Assembly: GCA_020740775.1 (NCBI GenBank)
Contig: JAHEWK010000007.1
Coordinates: 744,001-808,000, forward strand
Direction of reading: 5' to 3'
Length of the DNA stretch: 64,000 nucleotides
From: Ilyonectria destructans
Lineage: Eukaryota > Ascomycota > Sordariomycetes > Hypocreales > Nectriaceae
Every line of letters begins with the position of its first letter. Within the stretch, counting starts at the first letter, position 1. The notes under the pieces were generated by a model that saw only the letters and a list, made by a program, of their open reading frames with translations, made no database searches and was not told the origin of the DNA. A program made the position numbers and the translations under genes. Shown here one piece after another: positions 47,697 to 60,066 of this stretch.

Positions 47697-48162
47697 TTTG
47701 TCACGTCGCTCGAGATAACACCTACAATGAATGCCAAGGACGGCTTGATTTGCTTGGCCGCAGTCGCTGCATTTATTGGCATTCAATTAGTGAAGGAGTC
47801 TTGGTCAGCGGGCGCCGGAGCTGCTCATCGCCGACAATGGAATTGCCGTCGCGAGCGCGAAGTGGCTTTTCGCAATTACATCTCGGCGCAAGGCGAAGCT
47901 ACGGGCCGGAGTTTCACTCTATTCTCCGGTCCGTTGCTACTACGTCAGCTGCTGAGGCGGCGCCGTCTCATTTCGTACGACGGCGCGTTTCAGCCGGATG
48001 CGGGAAGTTGGTCGTATTTCCAGCGGACTTTTCAGGCAGTAGTTTTCGACCGGTGTGAAATGACCGAAAAGACTGAAGAATAACCCGAAGCACCCTAACA
48101 GACAAGCAATCGACGAATTGATGGCAACAATGTTTCATATTGCGTGGATCATATTTTGTACT
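47697..48162. other. Promoter of the monooxygenase and 3' end of the upstream regulator
   Basis: 466 bp; short open frames only, no gene called. Confidence 0.45.
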
Positions 48163-50468
48163 TTAGGGTGGCTCATTGAAGCTCCGGCTGGCCCAGGACT
48201 GGACACTGTCTCCAATCTCGAATTCATTCCCAAATTCAAAGACGTTCCCGAATTCAAAGATGTTTCCCAGTTCATAATTATTCCCAAATTCAAGGGTGTG
48301 AGTCGGTGGACATGTTTCGCCAGTGTCCGCAACCATAATAGATGGTGAATTAGTTGAGACTGACAATTTGCTAGGTCCAATCATGGCAAATTTTGGAGGT
48401 ACGAGAGAAAGGAAAGTCAGCCACTTCTGGTGCAGTGGGCCGTTGAACTGATCTGTGACCTGCTTGATATCTTCGGGCTGCAAGGGCTCGACAATTTTGT
48501 GTACTAGCGCATCGTAACACTCTATGAATCAAACGGTCAGAAATTGGAGGTCTCGCCCATTGTTGGAGGGAAGATAACCACGTACCAAGGAGAAATTGAG
48601 GTAGAGTCCAGTGTCTGGCGTAGTTATGTAGAAAAAGCCTGACAATATTCTTTCGCCTCACAACTTGTTCGCGCAGTTGCGGCCTGGACACGCCACTGGA
48701 AAGTCCATGCAAATGCAACATCATCAGAAGCGAAAGGCAGATAAAGCACACAGCTGGGTCGATGGATGGAGGACATGGCGAACCCCACTGTTGGATAACC
48801 TCGACCATGCGGTAGCAAACCTCGAGATTTTCCTGCCACCGAATATCCCACTCAGATGGGTTGAGAGAATGACACGGAAGACGGATAATTAGACGTGCGC
48901 TGTGGACTTTCAGCAACGTTAGCAGCCGCCAATGGAAGTGGGCGTCTGATTCTCCGTGAAGGATGTCTCGCGTCTGTCGCATATAGTTGGGTGGCAACGC
49001 CAGCTGCACAGCACTCAAATGGTCTTCCAACGCTGACATCCGCTCCCCAAGGGAGTTACATGGGTTTTGGCCATACAAGCGGTGTGTGGTTACGACTTCT
49101 TTGAGCAGGATGCTGACAACCAGATGAAGACTGGAAGCCTTGTCGCCTTCGGATCGTGAGATGTCCTGAACAAGCGTCCACAAACTTGCCGCGTCTGGCG
49201 GTAGGAAGAGCTTTTGTGATGTAAGGCTCTGGTTAGGATCGGGCTGCAGTATGCTTCCCACGAGCGCCGTCTTTATGCTCTGCGTCTCAACTTGGTGTGG
49301 CGTTGCCGTCGAGAAGCTGGCATAGCAGTCCAGAATATACACACACCACCAAATATGGCGCCAATCTTCCAACAACGGCTCGCTCATCTTGTCCCAACCG
49401 AACGAAACTCGGTTTTGGACACTGTCGATCTGGTGCAGTCCACATTGGTACGCCTTTTGGGTTAGAACGGAAATGCGAATTGCTTCAGCCTTCCCCGGGG
49501 TCTGGTGGAAACAATACCATGCGAGCAGACAGGCTGTGCGCCATTGGTTGAGGGCGAGCGGTTCGATGACACTATCCACATCGACCGTCGTGGAGTCAGC
49601 GAAGCTCAATAGCGCCGCATGTACATCCACATTGCCGCACCAGAAGTCTGTCTCCATGGCTTTTGTAGATAGCGCATATATAATAGACAACAAGGGATCA
49701 ACTATCGCGCCATTCTCGACCTGCTCTAAGAGTGTTCCCTGCCGGAATAAAGGAAAAACAGCGTTTATGGTGCAGTCAAAACGCTGACCCCTAGAATTGG
49801 CATTAGTTTCGTTTACATCATCCTTTCGATTCATGACTGACAATTCAAAGGCCTGACTCGGAAAAAGGACTGAACAGTATAATGCCAGTGTCTCTGTGGC
49901 ATTAAATGAGAGATGCGGCGTGATGGGCTGGGTCTGGTCGGGGGAAGTGGACGGTTGATCTGCTTCCGGCGGCGTAAAATTCGGCATTGCTTTATCAGTG
50001 ATTTGACGAGCCGTCGTGTGGTCTATGTCAGAGTTAATAAACGAAGCCTTCTCGTCTTGGAGCCAACGCACCATCTTCGGGGGTCTGTTGCAGCTTCCGA
50101 GAAACTTTTACACTTCTACGTGAGCCTTTGGTGGGTCCTGGTCTCTTCCGCACATGCGAATAAGTGCAAGTTTCTCCAGCACCGCTGCAGTTCAAGCAGC
50201 TTGGCTGCGTCAAGTCGCCTATATACGTTCACCGCCAGCGATCAGTAAAAGCGCCGGTATCCTCTGTCGCATCCGAGCACCTACACTTGATCTTTTTCCT
50301 AGCTCAAGTTAGTAGAGGAAATATATGGGGACGGTGAGCCAAGGCTTACAAGATACAACGGTCACACACCCGATTCAATTGAGCAGGTCGGTCGTCAGAG
50401 TGGGCCGCGCTCGATGCCCATCGGATTGGACCGCCGGGGTTTGGTGGAGACGGCTTCGCCCCGGACAT
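48163..50468 (-). CDS. Zn2Cys6 transcription factor with a 14-nt microexon
   Basis: 691 aa from exons 50468-50350, 50298-50285, 50218-50072, 50022-48586 and 48521-48163. The zinc cluster is split over three exons: CDRC in exon 1, KKIK in a 14-nt exon 2, and the rest (CDLTQPSCLNC plus a final Cys) from exon 3; a Cys codon is itself split by the second intron. Then come KRPGPTKGSRR and the middle domain (PLLEDWRHIWWCVYILDCYA). The C-terminus holds degenerate repeats (YELGNIFEFGNVFEFGNEFE) from four 18-bp units. A plain reading of the big exon would miss the DNA-binding domain. It lies upstream of the FAD monooxygenase on the same strand and may regulate it. The exon 3/4 junction is the least certain. 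Confidence 0.85.
48227..48298. repeat. Four tandem 18-bp units inside the regulator's last exon
   Basis: Units begin ttcccaaattcaaagacg and vary by a few bases (48227-48244, 48245-48262, 48263-48280, 48281-48298). On the minus strand they encode a repeating Phe-Gly-Asn-x-Phe-Glu pattern. Confidence 0.75.
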
Positions 50469-51405
50469 GGTAGAGGAGGTGTGATGGATGGTCTCGCTCA
50501 GGCTGGGAACCGGCTAACGGTAGGTCTGCAGCTGCGTAACGGGGTGTAGAGTGTTGACTAGTCAATCCTGTCACAGTCGGTGTGATGCTCTCGGGATGCT
50601 TGATCAAGCATCTGGTTCGGACTGCCAACAAGTCGACATTCCAGAATCGACGGTTGGCAGAGCACGAGACAAGAGTGGGCGAGCAAGGGAAGCCGAGTTT
50701 AAATTCAGGGGCGAAAACACAGAGCGCACCAAATGGCTTGTGCAATTCGAGACACGTCATTGGGCTGTGCGTCTGCGCCGTGCTGACATTCGTATTCCGG
50801 CTCCTCCGTCGACTCCAATCAAGCCACGGATCGACGGATCCACCGCCAGTGAATTAGTACTACTACTTAGACATAGTACTACTCAGACACGCGTCGAGCC
50901 TCGTTAAGAATAGCAAAGTGTGGAGATTGAAGAGCTGCATAGACCGGCTCGGGCCTTCGAGGCTATGTAAGTATGTAAGATGGAGCAACGATCATGAGAT
51001 GACGGTTTTGTATCAATACATGAACATCTACAGACAACGAGGCAGTTTCAGGCAGATTCACTACCAACCCAACTGCCTAGCTAGCTACCCTATACCTATA
51101 GTGAAATCGATCTCCGCGGGGTGGCGGATAGCGTATCCCTGCGTTACGCGGCGAGACGAAACTAGGTGACGAGGGGCTGGTAAGGATTGTAAAGGCAGGT
51201 GAGATATCGAAGGGTGTTAGGAAATCAGGAGTTTGAAGTATTTGGTCAGGGTCTGTTTTGCTGGTTTAATCTTTGCATGAGCTTTCCCAGCCCTTACAGC
51301 CCTGAGTTTAAACACCCCTCATTTTCTAGGCTATGGTATGTAGGGTGACGGGTCATCTAGAATCGTAAGAAATAAATAATCTAAGAAACCCCGATTTATT
51401 ACTAT
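50469..51405. other. Intergenic, no gene recognised
   Basis: 0.9 kb with a short direct repeat tagtactact near 50854 and 50874. No gene supported. Confidence 0.45.
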
Positions 51406-54400
51406 CTAGGAAATTGCATAGTTCTCAAAGACTTCTCGCAGTTTTTCGCATTCAATCACGTTCTCATCCTCTCTGGAGCTAGAGTAGCGCAGTGTCTGTG
51501 GGATGAGATCATAAGCCGTGTTGCCACTGTCATCTTTGATGTAACGGTCTACACCGAAATCCAATGCGAGCTTTACAATCTCTGAAGGTGAGTCTCTATG
51601 ATAAAGAGTCTGCTTTCCGAGCGCTTCCATGAACACGTGAAGTATTGTACCACCCTTGTGAGTTAATTGATTGACGTTGAGTCGTCCACCCTCTAGCAAG
51701 ACACGGAAACAAGCTGAGTCGGGGAACCCAGGTGCCCCAAAAAGGGATTGCAGAGGTGTGTTTCCCATTTGATTGACCAGAACTGGATTAGCACCAAATG
51801 ACAGGCAATCTTCCATTACGCTGCTCGCGAGTTTACTGCCGCCGCCGGAACAGAGCCGGTGAAGTGCGGTGCTCCCGTTTTCGTTACGGGCATTGATGTC
51901 GACGCCCCAATCATTGATAGCCATGGCCAATAATTGTCGGAATCTGTGTCTGGGTGTCGCCGGTCTCGCTCCATACAAATAACAACATTCAACTACCTTT
52001 ACTGGGTTGATTTTTGCATTCCACTGACGAACAAATTTCCGGGCAAGTTCCAAGTGGCCGCCAAGTATTGCTTCTTCAAGAGCATGGTCATCAGGTTTCG
52101 AGTTAACATCATAGCCGAACTGTTCAATCAGCACTGTGCAGGCGTCTTCCAGCCCGTACTCGGCGGCCATGGGTAGTAGATTAGAGAGCCGCACTCCCTT
52201 TGGTCGCGGCCGTTTCAGGAAAACCTGCTGGCCCCGTTCAGAGCGCGCTAGTTGGCCAAATATATCCTCATTGCCAGGTCTTATAGCCACGTGAAATGAC
52301 GTTCGTCCATGTGCCGGTAGGCCAGGATCTGCACCATATCGGAGCAATAGCTCCACGATATTTGCATTTCCCACTCTGCAGGCCAAGTGAAGGGGCGTCT
52401 CCTGGGATTTGTTTGGGACGTTCGAATCTGCGCCATGTCGGAGCAATTGCTCAACAGCTTTCAAGTGTTCCGATTGACAGGCCAGGTGAAGCGGTGTTTC
52501 GAGATGATTCAAATCTTGTTTGTTGACATCCGTATTTAGGCCAAGGTAAGTAAGAGGTCGTTTCTTTCCCAGCAAATGTTCCAAAAGACGGCATAGGCCA
52601 GATGCGGACGCGAAGTGAAGCCACGAAAGTCTCGTCCTGTTGAAGGTATCGGTACAGAAATATACTTTTGCCCATATCTCTTTGCCCTCTGTCTTTTTGC
52701 TGAAAAAGTCTGGATTCTCGCGCACAACTTTAAGAACGTCATCGTCCAGCGCCCTGAGATGCTCATGGAAGTGGCAGATGGCATACTCCGTGAATGGATC
52801 CCTTCGTGACGCTGTTCTAAGATGCTGAATCAAAGCGTTTGATATGAATGTCTGTCCGTGTTTCGCATTCACCAAGTATTTTTTGATTGTTGGATTTTGG
52901 TGCGGCGCGAGGAGGAAATCTTTGGCGCTTTGGTGTACAAAACTGATGATCCTGCCTCGCCGGCTACTAGGATTTTCAACGACTGCCCAAGACAATTGGA
53001 GGAGATGCCCGCAAGATTGCACGTAGCTCTCGCAAACCTGTTCCCGACTTAGGTAGTCCGTACCTTCGATCTGGATGGCCTCGCACATGTCTTCAGTTGA
53101 CAATGGTTTCATTGCTAGTGTGACCCAGCACAACATTTTTGCAATAACCTCTTGGTCGGTGGATTTGATTTGCAGCAAGATTCTCTCATATATAGAGTAA
53201 AGACCTCGAGGAAGATCTTCGAGGGCTGCTTCAAGTTCACCAAGAGTCCTTGATTCAAGCTCTTCTGCCATGAGGCTAACCCACAGAAACGTTCCTTCTG
53301 CACGTTCTCGGAATACGGTTTTGATATGTTCCAGAAGCAGAAAATCAATCTTCACCTTGGCCGCGAGCTGGGAGACTCGATATGAGATGTAGACTTCGAC
53401 GTCGTGATGTGTACTGTCGAGTTGGATGTGTGGGAAACCTGACAAAGTTGAAGGAAGACAGACCGGATGTCTTCTGCTCAAGATAAGGAGCTTCAAGCCA
53501 TGCTTTGCTGAGGTAATGGGCTCGAAGAGGGAGTCGAACTTGCTCAGAAGAGCTGACAGCGACTCTGGCTCACACTCGTCCAAGGCGTCCAGAACGCAAT
53601 AAGTAGGCGTGTGTTCGAGGGCCATGAGCATCTCGTGGAAGATTCTCCAAAGAGTTTCGAACGATGCATCTTTGAACAAACCGTCTTGCTGTACTTTCCA
53701 TGGCCGAAGAAGAATGTTTAGGAGATGACCATGGCGTTGGATCAATTGATACATTAACCCCCGAAGAATGCTGACCGCCGTGTTCCGGGTTGAGACCTGG
53801 TTGTCGCAGAAGAAGTATATGACGGAAGAATCTGGCTTCTGAAATGACCGCTCTAGATGCTCTGAAAGGAAGATGGAGAGAAAGGTCTTTCCCTTTCCTG
53901 GTGGACCAGATATCCAGAGCAGGTCGGGCTCAGCCTGTTCCCACTCCCGATATTCGGGAGACGACGTAATCCATTCGCAAGTTTTTGGCGTTCTATTTCC
54001 TCTTTTGGTGATGATTCGTGCTCGATCAGCGATAGCATCTGTGACAAACAGCGCTCGGATGCACTTGTCCTCCTCTGAGCCAGGCTCAATGGAGCGTTTG
54101 ATATCTTTGATTCCGGACTCCAGGCCACCTAATCGCATGGTATTCAAGTTGCCCTGAGCTCTGAGGTTGGTCCTTAGCATTGAAAAATCGCAAACATTAA
54201 CATACTCAGACTGACACTGTCATTTGGGCGATTAAGGTCGTCTTAAGATGCTCAATTTGGGAAAAGAGGTCACGGATCTCATCTTCATTCGCCAATCCTC
54301 TGATAGCTCTCCACGTCTTGCGGCCGAGTGGATCGGTGGTATCAAAGTCGAGGCGGTCAAATATTTGACACAGACGATTTCCAACTTTCTGACAGTCCTC

Positions 54401-54613
54401 AATCGTGGCGTTGATCTGGGCGGTGTGGAGAGTGGGAGAGTCTCTAACGTCGGTCACCAGCTCCTGTAGGCTGCTAATCTGGGAGCGCCACAACTCGATT
54501 TCTTCCGGCGCATCCTGAACTTTGTCGTATAGTGCTTTGCTCAGTTTGACGATCTTGATGCTTTCCTCAAGGAACTGGCCAGATGCGGCAACTAGGCCTA
54601 CGATTTCCGCCAT
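51406..54613 (-). CDS. STAND/NLR-like protein: N-terminal fungal domain, NACHT, ankyrin repeats
   Basis: 1054 aa from exons 54613-54216 and 54172-51406 (43-bp intron; the join MTV-TNLRAQG is the best phase match). Order: residues 1-130 an all-helical N-terminal domain (MAEIVGLVAASGQFLEESIK) like those on fungal STAND proteins; a NACHT NTPase with P-loop GPPGKGKT near residue 222 and Walker B YCVLDALDECE near 330; a winged/linker region (LPRGLYSIYERILLQI); then ankyrin repeats from about residue 685 (ETPLHLACQSEHLKAVEQLL, ETPLHLACRVGNANIVELLL). Such proteins are fungal NOD-like sensors linked to heterokaryon incompatibility or immunity. The ankyrin part is diverged and has only four to six recognisable units. 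The start at 54613 is the first ATG in frame. Activity of the N-terminal domain is unknown. Confidence 0.88.
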
Positions 54614-55229
54614 CTTTGGAAGATTGGTCCAAATAGGGGACGATGGAGGAATGACGTTGACACAGAGCGGGGTTTTCAAGATGAGACTGTGATATGCAGC
54701 TTCGGAGTAACTGATGGGCTTTGGGCTTTGTTGGCCCTATAGGGAGACTTGGATTATGTTAGCACCGACCCTATTCGCCAGGCGTATTGGAATAACCGCT
54801 TTACTGACGCCACAGCATGACTTCGGGCGGCGCTTATGATATGTCACAAATCAACCTCAGGGTCAAGGTTGATTTGATTGACAGCCTTGACGTTTAAAGT
54901 TGATTTGTTTGATCTAATTGATGCCTTATATCTAGTCTGTATGAAGCGATTACATACCTTATATATGAAGCTATCCCCTAAGTATCCCTTAGGTTATTTA
55001 CCCACCTAAATACCCAACTTTATCTCACTGTGCCTGACTTAGTTCTTAGGACATTGAAGATGTTTAAGTGTATCTGCTTATATTGAGAGTCTTTAAGATA
55101 TTTATTGCGAAGGTGCATAGTGCCCGAGGAGGATTTGCGTGATACTATATAAAGACGATTGTCTGGCAAGGGTCATCGCTGCTCACACAGGTATCAGAGA
55201 GACTGCTCGTCCTGCTACTGCCGTTGAAC
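54614..55229. other. AT-rich intergenic region
   Basis: 616 bp, with short near-repeats of gttgatttg around 54865-54912 and AT-rich sequence to 55110. No gene. Confidence 0.45.
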
Positions 55230-57701
55230 TCATTTTAAAATAGTAGCCTTGGCCTCAACCATCAAAATCTTGGAGCTGAATCCAGCTCGAAAAGTAAACT
55301 CTCCATCGGGAATTACCCACCTCTTTTCAATCGCATCCCAGAAGCTCAAATCCCTTCTCATAAGCTTAAACGATACCTTCTTCTTTTCCCCAGGCTTTAG
55401 ATGCACTTTCTCGAAACCCCTAAGCACTTTCATAGGCGTGTGTTCAGGAGTGGTGCCTTTGGGGAAGGAGACATATAGTTGAGGCACAGCGTAGCCCGCA
55501 GAGCTTCCCATGTTGCTTATCTCGACTGTAACATTTGCGACAGTTGCCCAAAGATCTTTAAGTCCTCCAGGAGCAATACCCTTAGATTTATCTGCTAGAC
55601 TGGATACTCCAGTCTTGACCTTGATCTGAAGATCACGCCCCATCTTGAACTTTGTGTAAGAAAGCCCGAACCCGAATTCATACGCCGGGTCGATACCTTC
55701 AGCATCGAAGTGCCGGTAATCAATCATCTGCCCCTCGCTGAAATCTGCATTCCATGCATCGGAACTGATGTCTGAAGACGTCAGGTTGACTATAGCGGGG
55801 CCGTAGTCTGACTGCTTCTTGGGAATCGAATATGGAAGACGGCCCGACGGCTCAACGTCGCCCCAGAGAAGATCGACGATGGAATTGCCGGACTGTTCTC
55901 CTGGGTAGTGGGCTAATAATATGGCTGTGACGTTCTCGTTATCCGCCCATGGCATCGAAATAACTCCAGGGGCGTGTACGACGACAATAGTGTTTGTACA
56001 TATGGATGCTGTACTTTCCACAACTGCCGTGGCGTTCCACTCGAGGTCAATTGACTGCCTGTCCTGGCCTTCCCCAGCGTATGCCTTGAGGAAGACAAGA
56101 CAGACTTCAGGTGTCGGATAAATCGTCCTGAAGCGGCCATCTGTTATCTCGTTGTTGTCAAGGAGGACCTGCACCCGACCGCCGAGGGCATCGACACGTT
56201 TCTGAATAGCCTCGAGAGGTGTCACAAGCTTCGTATGCCTAACAGTTCCAGACCCACCGCCAATATCGATCGTGCCCATCTCAAAGCCTTCTGGGTGGTC
56301 GCCACTGTTGAGGAAGACCGAGCCTGTAGTCGGATACGAGGCGTCGTTTCCAAAAATACCGAATTGTTTCTCCCTTGTCAAGGGCAGGGTTCCGTTCAAA
56401 TTCTTGAGCAAGACTGTTCCCGCAGCGCCAATTTTACGGATCAGCTTCGCGTGGTCACGGCGAACATCGCGGGCAGGGACTTCTGGGTAGTACGCCGCAA
56501 GGCTGGAACCATGGCCGTACTGGTAGGTCAACATGGCAGCCCCGTTGGCAGGATCCAAGGAAGGAAAGTTCTTGTCTTGGCGCAAAGCAAAATATGGTGT
56601 GAGAACTCTTTCAGCCATGTCGTTCAGGCGGGCCTTCGATACAGTGCCGTTACTGACGGCCTCGAGAAGTAACTCGCCAAAATATGAGGGACCTGCGAGT
56701 GCGCTCACATTGCCTGGCATTTCAACATCAAGCCCGGCGTTGGCAAAGTCCGTCGTTCCGTGTGTCGCGTACCAGTCAGATACGACATATCCTGGAAACG
56801 CCAGCTCGTCCTTCAGGATCGACAGCGTCTCCGGGTTGGCGCAGGAGTAGGTTCCGTTGACGCGATTATAGGAGCACATGATAGTTGCCGTCCCCGCCTG
56901 GACGGCATTTGCAAAGGGCCACAGATATAATTCGTGGAGTGTGCGATCGTCAATATTGGAGGAAATGGCTTCAATGACAGTTCCATCATCCTGAGTGGTT
57001 TTAGTTCGCTGGGTTTCTTGTTCGTTTCCAATGTAGTGCTTGGAGCATGCCTGAACACCGACGGACTGGATACCAGATACTGAAGCAGCCATGGCAATGC
57101 CCGCGAGGTATGGATCCGGGCCAAAGCTTTCCCAGTTTCTTCCTCCCAGCGCGTGGCGACCCATTGGCCCTGACGAAGGCCTGTGTAATGGTTAATTGAT
57201 GTTGCCGAGTTGTAACACAAAATTTCAGGTAGAGCTTACCCTAGATGAACGTGAGCGCCTTTGTCTCTAAACTCGGTTCCGATGGCGACAGCGCGCTGGT
57301 TCATAAGTTGTCTGTCCCAAGTCGCTGCCACAGTGATTCCAGACGGGAAAACACTGACGCCATCTGAGCGAGCATACCCACTCGGCCCATCAGCGAAGCA
57401 TATGCCCTCGAAACCAAGGCGTTCAATAGCTCCAATTGCCCCAACGCAAGCCAGGCTTTTGCGAAGGTAGCCTCCGGAGACGAGGCCGACCTTCTCGGAC
57501 GTGTCAAGTTGGGACACAAAGCGGCCGGCCTTTTCAGATGCCACTTTCCAGGCTGTATCAAAACAAGTCAAAAACTGCTGTCTGCGTGAACTGTCTGCGT
57601 AGGAACTTACAAAGCGGCGATCCCGGGGACGATGCAGCAGCTGAACCTGGCTGCAGCAGCACGGCGGTGGCCACGAGGACCCAAGTATCACAAAAACGCA
57701 T
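55230..57701 (-). CDS. Secreted GH3 beta-glucosidase-type glycoside hydrolase
   Basis: 784 aa from exons 57701-57611, 57552-57240 and 57180-55230. The N-terminus MRFCDTWVLVATAVLLQ is a signal peptide ending near SAAASSPG. GH3 features follow: FADGPSGYA, the conserved SKHYIGNEQ lysine-histidine pair near residue 182, and YVVSDWYATHG with the nucleophile Asp at about residue 270. The second (alpha/beta sandwich) domain and a fibronectin-III-like C-terminal domain (YAVPQLYVSFPKGT, PGEKKKVSFKLMRRDLSFWD) complete the family layout. It would release glucose or another sugar from beta-linked oligosaccharides, outside the cell. Splice joins (PL-S-WKVASEK and HLG-PSSGPMGRHA) match the family. Start codon is the first ATG of the signal peptide. 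Confidence 0.94.
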
Positions 57702-58465
57702 GGGAGAGAAGTAGTTGGGACAAGTCGGGTATAGGATGAAGGGTAATGTTTCTTTCTTTCAAGACTCAACGGCTCTTAGACAGATATTTAACTGACGGAT
57801 CACGAACTGTCGCCATGGGGTACCCGAGGCAATGGTCTGCCGCTGCCATACTTCATGAATTCACCTTGGGGGCGGCAGTGAAATATGGGGTAAAGAACGG
57901 GCCGAATAGCTGGTACCGGGGAATGCGCACGCTAACGTACATCTCCAGTTGGCACTAAACAGTGAGCTAACTAAGGAAGAGACGGGCTGAATCGAACCCC
58001 GCCGAATACGTCGTATTCACGTATTAATGCGTATTCGCGTCTCCCTGCGTTAGGACCACGGAGAGAACCGTGGCTTGCTTGGTACATATGCACATGCAGC
58101 AGGGTCTTGATTCCCACATCTCGTAGCCTGGGTTCTACCAAACTTGAGCCGGTGAGACGTGGGTGCAACTGATCCGCAGGCAATCTGAGCCTCTCTCGTA
58201 GCCGATACGTGAATGCGATGAACACAGCCTTGATCAGATCCACCAACCTGCCGACAAAATGGTCCAGTACCTATGCATTGAACAATCTCAAGGGAGCTCA
58301 ATTTGATACAACTCAGATGCAGCCGTACAGGACAAAACGAAGATATAAATTATCTATTCTCAGGTGTCTCGCTCTCAGAAATCCCGTTTCCTTATACTCT
58401 CTTGGATACGCTCTTTTCTACATCTGACTCCAGTGTTTTTCCATCAATCTAACAAACAAGTCGCC
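57702..58465. promoter_or_regulatory. Divergent promoter, GH3 / RTA1-like gene, with a CGTATTC repeat
   Basis: 764 bp. It contains a 15-bp palindrome, gaatacgtcgtattc, at 58004-58018 and further copies of gtattc-type sequence to 58038. These repeats lie about 300 bp from the GH3 start and 430 bp from the RTA1-like start and could be a regulator site. Confidence 0.4.
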
Positions 58466-59537
58466 ATGTCTTCAGATTCCGACTCCAGTACCGACTCCGG
58501 GTTCAAATTCTATCACTATGACCCTTCCTTTGCCGGGGCGGTTCTTTTCGCTCTTTTCTTTGGCGCCGCTTCGTTCCGCCATGTCCAGCTCATCATCAAG
58601 ACGAGGACTTGGTCTTTCATCCCCTTCTTCGTAGGATGTCTATGTAAGATTGCTAGAGATTGGTGCTTTGACGTTCTTGCTCGCCTTTTGCTGACGCTGT
58701 TCTTGGCTCAAGTCGAAACCATCGGATACGCCGCGCGCGCGTACTCCGCCAAACAAACTCCCGACTGGAGCCTGATGCCGTACATCATTCAGAGCATGCT
58801 CATCCTTCTTGGTCCGGCCTTTTTCGCCGCATCCATCTATATGGTCCTCGGTCGTCTTATTCGAAATCTCGATGGGCAAGATTATTCTTTAATCCGAGTG
58901 AATTGGCTCACGAAGTTCTTCCTCCTAGGAGATATTCTGTCAATATTTGGACAAGCTGGAGGTATGTCACCACTTGATGCCAGGAAGAATATTTCCAGAT
59001 GCATCTCGAACCGCCATAGTTTAATTGTCTATATTGGGAACCGCTAGATGATCTGACAAACTCATAGGTGGCGGTTTACTCGCAACGGCCGACTCCGAAT
59101 CATCCCTTAACACCGGTAACAATGTCATCCTGCTTGGCCTGGGTATCCAACTCGTCTTTTTTGCCTTTTTTATCGTTGTCACTGCTGTATTCCACATCAG
59201 AATCTCAGGACGTCCGACTATAAAATCACAGACCACTAGCAGTCCATGGAGGAAGTTCATCTTGGTGCTCTATTTCGTCAGCCTCCTTATCAGCGTGCGT
59301 TCCGTATTCCGCATGATAGAGTATGCGCAGGGGAACAATGGCAGCTTGATACAGAAGGAGGTCTATGTCTACGTCTTGGATGCCCTGCTGATGCTTGCCG
59401 TGGCGGCAGTGTTCGCCGTGTTCCATCCTAGCACTATTCTTGTGGAACATAAGATTTTAGAAAGCGGTGTGGATTTTGAAGGAGTCCCCGATAGCTACCC
59501 TATGGTACCATGCCGTGGCAGCTACGTCAGGAGTTGA
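58466..59537 (+). CDS. RTA1-like lipid-translocating/stress membrane protein
   Basis: 298 aa from exons 58466-58643, 58713-58961 and 59068-59537. About seven hydrophobic helices are visible. The joins give GCL-F-ETIGYAARAYS, the family's hallmark between helices 2 and 3, and DILSIFGQAG-GGGLL. RTA1-like proteins (PF04479) are fungal plasma-membrane or vacuolar proteins linked to lipid movement and drug (7-aminocholesterol-type) resistance. The N-terminus is serine/aspartate-rich. It is divergent from the GH3 gene. Function in this strain is not known beyond family membership. Confidence 0.93.
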
Positions 59538-59876
59538 TTGAAATATTGGCGGCTTAGAGCAGAAGGTAGAAGGTCTCAGTGATGGATCAACGAAGCAACA
59601 TTTCGGTAGATTGGATGTCTTAGCTGCAAGTAAAGTGCTCATATCTGGTATATGAGATTTCCTAAAATATTTACTCGCGTATTACTATATATTCAATCCG
59701 CATTGAATATGTTTTTTGAGAACATGATTTTAACCATATCGTGCGAGAGACCAAGATAATACACACAGAGGGGTTGCAAAAGTTCCGACAATTTCCCGAT
59801 TTCCCCCGCTCTTGCGACCGCGATCACAGACATCCCTCCGGACATCACCAACTTCGCTCAGCTACAGCTCAATCAT

Positions 59877-60066
59877 TATGCCTCGGGTCAGGGCTAGATC
59901 TCATCACAGTCCTCATAAGAGGACGAAAATTGTGTATAAATATAATCCTGGCGTTCCAGCCACTCAGATCGCTGCAGACGAAGGCATACACAGAAATCAC
60001 AGCCTTGCATACTATACACCGCCTTCTTTCTTATCTTCTAGTAGCCACAACTCCATGGAGAAGTGA
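59877..60066 (+). mobile_element. Truncated transposase N-terminus-like fragment
   Basis: About 62 codons with a basic start and RTKIVYKYNPGVPATQIAAD, a helix-turn-helix pattern as in Tc1/mariner transposases. No catalytic domain follows and the reading frame ends at 60064-60066, so it is at most a relic. Resemblance is from memory. Confidence 0.3.
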
